DNA from: Burkholderia sp. WP9
GTDB lineage: Bacteria; Pseudomonadota; Gammaproteobacteria; Burkholderiales; Burkholderiaceae
Assembly: GCF_900104795.1 (NCBI RefSeq)
Contig: NZ_FNTG01000001.1
Location: forward strand, 2,356,001 to 2,420,000
DNA length: 64,000 nucleotides
Direction: 5' to 3'
Below, piece after piece: positions 59,545-64,000 of this stretch. Positions within the stretch are counted from its first letter, which is position 1. Each line of letters starts with the position of its first letter. The position numbers and the translations under genes are program-made. The notes beneath the pieces are model-generated. The model did not search any database. It was not told the origin of the DNA and was given only the letters and a program-made list of their open reading frames with translations.

Positions 59545-59871
59545 ATGGACCGTACACTGATTACGCTTTCGGGGTCGTCCCAAGCTGCACTGATCGATCG
59601 GGACATTGCGCACATTGCGCGTGTGATGCGGCCGTCTTTACACGGCGATCTGGGCGGGCCGATCCTGTCGGCCGCATATTGGCGCAAGCGCCTCTACCAG
59701 TTGCTCGACGCCGACAATCTGTCTCACGCACAACTGTGCGCGGTCGACAGCCTTCTGCTTCAGCTCGACCAGTTCCAGGCCGAACCTCAACTGGCATGGG
59801 ACGCACTGGCCCCGGCCTCCGCCGCCCTCTTTCCGCCACCCTATCCGGCCAGCGCCCACCACACTGCCTGA
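59545..59871 (+). CDS. Hypothetical protein, 108 aa
   Basis: Soluble protein with a strong GGAGGAG ribosome site before ATG 59545, starting MDRTLITLSGSSQAALIDRD. The centre (SAAYWRKRLYQLLDADNLSH, then LLLQLDQFQ) looks helical, and the Pro-rich end is likely disordered. I recognise no family. An AT-rich tract at 59476-59505 just upstream suggests a promoter. Divergent from CsbD. Confidence 0.7.
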   Translation: MDRTLITLSGSSQAALIDRDIAHIARVMRPSLHGDLGGPILSAAYWRKRLYQLLDADNLSHAQLCAVDSLLLQLDQFQAEPQLAWDALAPASAALFPPPYPASAHHTA

Positions 59872-59934
59872 GGCGCTGCGAGCCTGAAAACGCCGACCTT
59901 TCCGGGCCGGCCGTATCCCCATTGCTCACGACTT

Positions 59935-59964
59935 AAAAAAACGGCCGCGAACCATGTCGCGGCC
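59935..59964 (-). terminator. Minus-strand terminator without an assigned gene
   Basis: 8-bp stem GGCCGCGA/TCGCGGCC (59943-59950 with 59957-59964); on the minus strand it is followed by GTTTTTTT. No minus-strand gene lies to its right, so it may end an unannotated RNA. Confidence 0.6.
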
Positions 59965-60161
59965 TCAACACGTCGCAACGCAGGGATTTTGCGTCACGCT
60001 GGAAGCTTACACGCGCAACTGTGACAGCCGCATTTAGGCGCGGACCTCCCGTGGACAATGCGTGCCGTTGCTGGAAATTTTCTGCCCAAGCGATGCAAAA
60101 AATAGGGAAATGGGACGACCTTAGGTCATAATGTCCGCAAAAATTCCCAGCAAGGACACCC

Positions 60162-61442
60162 GTGACCCTCGCCGCACCGCTCGCATTGCTCCAGCAAGCG
60201 CGCGCCCGCTTCACTCAACGCGAAATCGCCGCGCATGTCGGCAAGGACATCAAGACGGTGCGTCGCTGGGAAAAAGGCGAAACACCCTGCCCGGCGATGC
60301 TGGAACCCGCCTTGCGCGACCTGCTGCAAAACCGGGCGCGAGCGAGGCGCAGCGCGGGCGACAGCGCCCAGTTCCGCTTTATCGACCTGTTCGCCGGCAT
60401 CGGCGGGATTCGCATGGGCTTCGAGGCGCATGGCGGCGACTGCGTCTTTACCAGCGAGTGGAACGACTTTTCGACCAAGACGTATCGCGAGAATTACCCG
60501 AGCGGCGGCGAGCACGCGCTGATCGGCGATATCGTCTCGTTTCCGGCTGAAGAAGTGCCGAGCCACGACGTGCTGCTCGGCGGCTTCCCATGCCAGCCGT
60601 TTTCGATCGCCGGCGTGAGCAAGAAGAACGCGCTCGGCCGGCCGCATGGTTTCGAGTGCACCACGCAGGGCACGCTGTTTTTCGACGTCGCGCGGATTAT
60701 CGCGGCAAAGCGCCCCGCCGCATTCCTGCTGGAAAACGTTAAGAATCTGCTGTCGCACGACAAGGGCCGCACCTTCGACGTAATCCTGCAGACCTTGCGC
60801 GACGAGTTGGGCTACGAAGTGCACTATCGCGTGGTGGACGGCCAGCATTTCACGCCGCAGCACAGGGAGCGGATCATCATTGTCGGGTTTCGCGGCAAAA
60901 CCTCGTTCTCGTGGGACGATCTGCAGTTGCCGGACAACGGCCCGCGCCTCGGCTCGATCCTGCATCGCACGGACGGCAGCGAACCGGTGCTGCCGTGGGA
61001 CCACGACCGTTTCTTCGATCACGCGAGCCGACGCGTGCAACCCAAGTACACGCTTACGCCGAACCTCTGGACCTATCTGCAGAACTACGCGGAGAAACAC
61101 CGCGCGGCGGGCAACGGCTTCGGCTTCGGCATGGCTTATCCGAACAGCGTGACGCGCACGCTGTCGGCGCGCTATCACAAGGACGGCTCGGAAATCCTCG
61201 TCTACCAAGGCGAGGCGCTGCGGCCGCGCCGCCTCACGCCACGCGAATGCGCGCGGCTGATGGGCTTTCCCGATACCTTCAGAATCCCGGTGAGCGACAC
61301 GCAGGCGTACCGACAGTTCGGCAACAGCGTCGTGATGCCGGTCATGCGCGAAGTGGCGCGCATCATGCTGCCGCATGTGCAAACCCTGCTCGCCGAGGAA
61401 ACACGCCATGGCTCGAAGCAAACTCTCTCGCTGTACGCGTGA
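60162..61442 (+). CDS. dcm: Dcm-type DNA cytosine-5 methyltransferase
   Basis: 426-residue C5-cytosine methyltransferase. Motif [12 protein letters not shown], catalytic Cys144 in GGFPCQPFS, motif [22 protein letters not shown] and X RQFGNSVV are all present. The target-recognition stretch ([18 protein letters not shown] and [11 protein letters not shown]) is very close to E. coli Dcm as I recall it, so CCWGG is the likely site. An N-terminal helix-turn-helix-like segment ([20 protein letters not shown]) resembles that of Dcm. GTG start at 60162. vsr follows after 54 bp, and no restriction gene is seen, so this is a Dcm/Vsr pair rather than a restriction system. Confidence 0.95.
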   Translation: MTLAAPLALLQQARARFTQREIAAHVGKDIKTVRRWEKGETPCPAMLEPALRDLLQNRARARRSAGDSAQFRFIDLFAGIGGIRMGFEAHGGDCVFTSEWNDFSTKTYRENYPSGGEHALIGDIVSFPAEEVPSHDVLLGGFPCQPFSIAGVSKKNALGRPHGFECTTQGTLFFDVARIIAAKRPAAFLLENVKNLLSHDKGRTFDVILQTLRDELGYEVHYRVVDGQHFTPQHRERIIIVGFRGKTSFSWDDLQLPDNGPRLGSILHRTDGSEPVLPWDHDRFFDHASRRVQPKYTLTPNLWTYLQNYAEKHRAAGNGFGFGMAYPNSVTRTLSARYHKDGSEILVYQGEALRPRRLTPRECARLMGFPDTFRIPVSDTQAYRQFGNSVVMPVMREVARIMLPHVQTLLAEETRHGSKQTLSLYA

Positions 61443-61496
61443 GCGATCAATAGGTGTGCGTGGGCGGCTTGTCGACGCACCGGCGCGGCGCTAGAC

Positions 61497-61943
61497 ATGG
61501 TGGATATCGTCGATAGCGCGACGCGCAGCCGGATGATGTCCGGCATCCGCGGGCGCAATACCAAGCCCGAAATTCTGATCCGCAGCCTGCTGCATCGCCA
61601 GGGTTTCCGCTTCCGCCTTGACGCGCGCGATCTGCCGGGACGCCCGGATATCGTGTTGCCGCGCTACCGCGCTGTCGTGCTGGTGCATGGCTGTTTCTGG
61701 CATGGCCACGACTGTCGTCTTTTCAAATGGCCGCAAACGCGGCCGGAGTTCTGGCGCGACAAGATCGGCCGCAATCGCAGCAACGACGACAAGGTTCGCG
61801 CGGCGCTCCTCGCGAGCGGCTGGCGCGTCGCCGTGGTGTGGGAATGCGCTTTGCGTGGCGCGAATCGCGATATCGAAGGGGTCTTGCAGCGGCTCGTCGA
61901 CTGGCTGAAGAGCGACGCGCCGAGCTTCGAGGAACGCGGCTGA
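61497..61943 (+). CDS. vsr: Very-short-patch mismatch endonuclease Vsr
   Basis: 148-residue nickase that repairs T:G mismatches arising by deamination of 5-methylcytosine in Dcm sites. The catalytic residues fall at the E. coli positions: Asp51 (GRPDIVLP), His64 and His69 (VHGCFWHGHDC). SGIRGRNTKPE at the start and the C-terminal WRVAVVWECAL are also typical. It follows dcm with a 54-bp gap instead of the overlap seen in E. coli. Confidence 0.96.
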   Translation: MVDIVDSATRSRMMSGIRGRNTKPEILIRSLLHRQGFRFRLDARDLPGRPDIVLPRYRAVVLVHGCFWHGHDCRLFKWPQTRPEFWRDKIGRNRSNDDKVRAALLASGWRVAVVWECALRGANRDIEGVLQRLVDWLKSDAPSFEERG

Positions 61944-62105
61944 AAGCCGCTTGTAGTCCGTCCTGCGCGCACGAACGCGAAGCCCGCTGGTGATACACTC
62001 GATTGGCTAACTCGGGGCACTTATACGTGGCGCTCGGCGCTCCAAAGCGGTTGTACAGCCACTCGCCCCGACCATCCCAGAACCACTCAAGAAGGGAGGC
62101 ACATC

Positions 62106-62609
62106 ATGGCAGAATTCCGTCTCTGGTCCGACGAATTTCCCACCAACGGCTTCATGCCGAAAGCCCACGAATATCACGACAAGGCGTTCGGCGTAGACGG
62201 CGAAAACATCTCACCGGCATTGCAGTGGGAAGCGCCGCCGCCCGACACCCAAAGTTTCGCGCTGACCGTTCACGATCCCGACGCGCCGACCGGCAGCGGC
62301 TTCTGGCACTGGGTCGTGGTGAACATTCCGGCCGACGCCCGCTCGCTGCCGCGCAATGCCGGCAAGGCGGACGGCTCGTTGCTGCCGCAAGGCGCGCTGC
62401 AGGTGCGAAACGATTACGGCACGGTCGGCTTCGGCGGCGCCGCGCCGCCGCGTGGCGACAAGGCGCACCGCTACATCTTCCGTCTGCACGCGCTGCGGGT
62501 GCCGCATCTGCCGATCAACGCGGACACCACCAACGCAGTGGCGCGTTTCATGACGCATCTGAACGAACTCGACTCGACCACTCATACCGGCCTGTACGAA
62601 CTCAAATAA
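62106..62609 (+). CDS. YbhB/YbcL-family PEBP-like protein
   Basis: 167-residue cytosolic protein of the phosphatidylethanolamine-binding-protein fold, YbhB/YbcL group. The ligand-pocket motifs DPDAPTGSGFWHWVVVNIP and PPRGDKAHRYIFRLHAL are conserved. The biochemical role is not settled. A good AAGGGAGG site precedes ATG 62106. Single gene after vsr with its own gap. Confidence 0.93.
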   Translation: MAEFRLWSDEFPTNGFMPKAHEYHDKAFGVDGENISPALQWEAPPPDTQSFALTVHDPDAPTGSGFWHWVVVNIPADARSLPRNAGKADGSLLPQGALQVRNDYGTVGFGGAAPPRGDKAHRYIFRLHALRVPHLPINADTTNAVARFMTHLNELDSTTHTGLYELK

Positions 62610-62734
62610 TGCGCGAGACGCGATGCCGGCGCGCCGGCATCGTCGTTGCGACGGCCGGCTGTTTCGATGGCGGCGCGCAACGCGCGTGACTCGTCGCGTG
62701 ACCGCTGAGCCTTCCCCTACAACTCGAACAATCG

Positions 62735-64000
62735 ATGCACGCACAACCATCGCGCAAGGACGGCGCCCTTCCCCCCGAAGCGGCCGACACACTCGCCCCC
62801 GACACCGCGTTATCGGACAACACCGAACAAGGCCTGCCGGTTCCGCAGCGCTACTGGGCAATGCTGGTCATTGCGCTCGCCCTCACGCTGGCGGTGCTCG
62901 ACAGCGCGATCGCCAACGTGGCGCTGCCGACTATCGCGCGCAACCTGCACGCTAGCGCCGCGGGTTCGATCTGGGTCGTCAACGCCTATCAGCTCGCGAT
63001 CACCATCTCGCTGCTGCCGCTTGCCTCGCTCGGCGATCGCATCGGCTACCGGCGCATCTACCTCGGTGGGCTGATCCTGTTCACGGTGGCCTCGCTCGGT
63101 TGCGCAATGTCGACTTCGCTGCCGACGCTCGCGCTCGCTCGCGTGATTCAAGGCTTCGGCGCCGCGGGCATCATGAGCGTCAATACGGCGCTGGTGCGCA
63201 TGATCTATCCGCCCGGTCAGCTCGGGCGCGGCGTCTCGATCAACGCGATGGTGGTCGCTGTGTCGGCGGCGGTCGGGCCGACCGTCGCTTCCGGCGTGCT
63301 CGCCGTCGCCTCGTGGCCGTGGCTGTTCGCGATCAACGTGCCGATCGGCATCGCGGCCATTGTCGGCGGCCTGAAGGCGCTGCCGATGAACCGCGGCCAC
63401 GAATCGCCCTACGACTACCTGAGCGCGGTGATGAACGCGTTCGTATTCGGCCTGCTGATTTTTGCCGTCGACGGACTCGGCCACGGCGAGCGCGTAGGCT
63501 ACGTCGCGATCGAAGTGATTGCGGCCGTGGTGATCGGCTATTTCTTCGTGCGCCGTCAGTTGACGCAGCCGGCGCCGCTGCTGCCGGTCGATTTGCTCAG
63601 GATTCCCATCTTTGCGCTTTCGATCGGGACCTCGGTCTGTTCGTTCTGCGCGCAGATGCTCGCCTTCGTATCACTGCCCTTTCTGTTGCAGGAAACGCTG
63701 GGATTGTCGCAGGTGGAAACCGGGCTGCTCATGACGCCCTGGCCGGCCGTGATCATCATCGCGGCGCCAATTGCGGGCTTCCTGTCGGACAAGGTGTCGT
63801 CGGGATGGCTGGGCGGCGTCGGGCTGGCCGCCATGACGGCGGGGCTGATATTGCTCGCCACACTCGGCGCGCACCCCGACGCCATGCAGATTGCGTGGCG
63901 CATGGCGCTGTGCGGCGCGGGCTTTGGCATCTTCCAGTCGCCGAACAATCGCACCATGCTGTCCTCGGCGCCGCGCGAGCGCAGCGGCGGCGCGAGCGGC
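62735..64000 (+). CDS. DHA2-family MFS drug exporter (3' end outside window)
   Basis: Open from ATG 62735 to the window edge (422 codons so far). MFS transporter of the 14-helix EmrB/QacA type: after a 40-residue polar N-terminus come VLDSAIANVALPTIAR (motif D1-like), PLASLGDRIGYRR (motif A) and RVIQGFGAAGIMSVNTALVR (motif B/C region). It exports drugs or other toxic organics by proton antiport. No membrane-fusion partner is visible upstream. Confidence 0.93.
   Translation, partial: MHAQPSRKDGALPPEAADTLAPDTALSDNTEQGLPVPQRYWAMLVIALALTLAVLDSAIANVALPTIARNLHASAAGSIWVVNAYQLAITISLLPLASLGDRIGYRRIYLGGLILFTVASLGCAMSTSLPTLALARVIQGFGAAGIMSVNTALVRMIYPPGQLGRGVSINAMVVAVSAAVGPTVASGVLAVASWPWLFAINVPIGIAAIVGGLKALPMNRGHESPYDYLSAVMNAFVFGLLIFAVDGLGHGERVGYVAIEVIAAVVIGYFFVRRQLTQPAPLLPVDLLRIPIFALSIGTSVCSFCAQMLAFVSLPFLLQETLGLSQVETGLLMTPWPAVIIIAAPIAGFLSDKVSSGWLGGVGLAAMTAGLILLATLGAHPDAMQIAWRMALCGAGFGIFQSPNNRTMLSSAPRERSGGASG

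Noticed and set aside
60049..60063. 15-bp CCGTGGACAATGCGT shared with 47329-47343 near parE
   Set aside because: A match of this length is expected by chance in 64 kb on two strands; only the parE copy sits in a structured cluster.
60162..61943. Dcm/Vsr as a restriction-modification or phage-defence locus
   Set aside because: No restriction endonuclease gene is adjacent; Vsr is a repair enzyme.

Overview
This window reads as a piece of a Burkholderia-type chromosome (Burkholderia, Paraburkholderia or Caballeronia; betaproteobacterium). The DNA is GC-rich with strong third-position GC bias. The gene content points the same way: an intracellular PHB depolymerase with the Ralstonia-type Cys-Asp-His triad, a solitary rnfB beside nth, ubiC, a parE-parC pair, FUSC and BenE-type transporters, and small betaproteobacterial families such as DUF1841. 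This is inference from the proteins; no database was searched. There is no insertion sequence, integrase, CRISPR array or rRNA, and only one tRNA gene.

Layout, left half. 1-4.4 kb: a 5'-truncated FtsK translocase with a very long Ala/Pro linker. 4.5-10.3 kb: a secreted beta-propeller lactonase, two small proteins, a GH15 glucoamylase-like enzyme and phaZ. 10.4-14.3 kb: a TetR regulator divergent from rnfB-nth-DUF1841, then two small periplasmic c-type cytochromes. 14.7-20.0 kb: a MoxR ATPase/VWA pair, a BenE-type symporter, transaldolase and a PhnB-like protein. 20.1-25.8 kb, minus strand: a FUSC transporter, a DUF3311/solute-symporter pair, and the overlapping trio ubiC, DNA glycosylase, spermidine-synthase-like gene. 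25.9-32.2 kb: two large TPR-glycosyltransferase fusions, a divergent small protein built of two repeats, and htpG.

Layout, right half. 32.3-37.7 kb: a MocR-type regulator, a VOC protein, an aminotransferase, RidA and PhzF, all suggesting amine or enamine metabolism. 38.2-42.5 kb: a membrane GGDEF-EAL protein, a ChrA-type transporter whose last 76 bp are duplicated downstream, and a CopD-like membrane protein. 42.9-50.7 kb: parC, parE, uup, a DUF4399 protein and rubredoxin. A tRNA-Arg(CCT) at about 51 kb is followed by an accessory-looking stretch: a siderophore-type TonB receptor behind a Fur-like box, DUF1275, a methyltransferase, an acyltransferase-3 and a decayed isochorismatase-family gene. 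57.8-64 kb: a GST, small stress-type proteins, a Dcm/Vsr pair, a PEBP-family protein and the start of a DHA2 drug exporter that runs off the window.

Most of the window is ordinary housekeeping and metabolic chromosome. The places most worth a second look are the duplicated tail of the ChrA gene, the TPR-glycosyltransferase pair with its small divergent neighbour, the solitary rnfB-nth pair, the parE leader, a minus-strand terminator with no gene in front of dcm, and the decayed isochorismatase gene. I did not find a convincing new multi-gene system.
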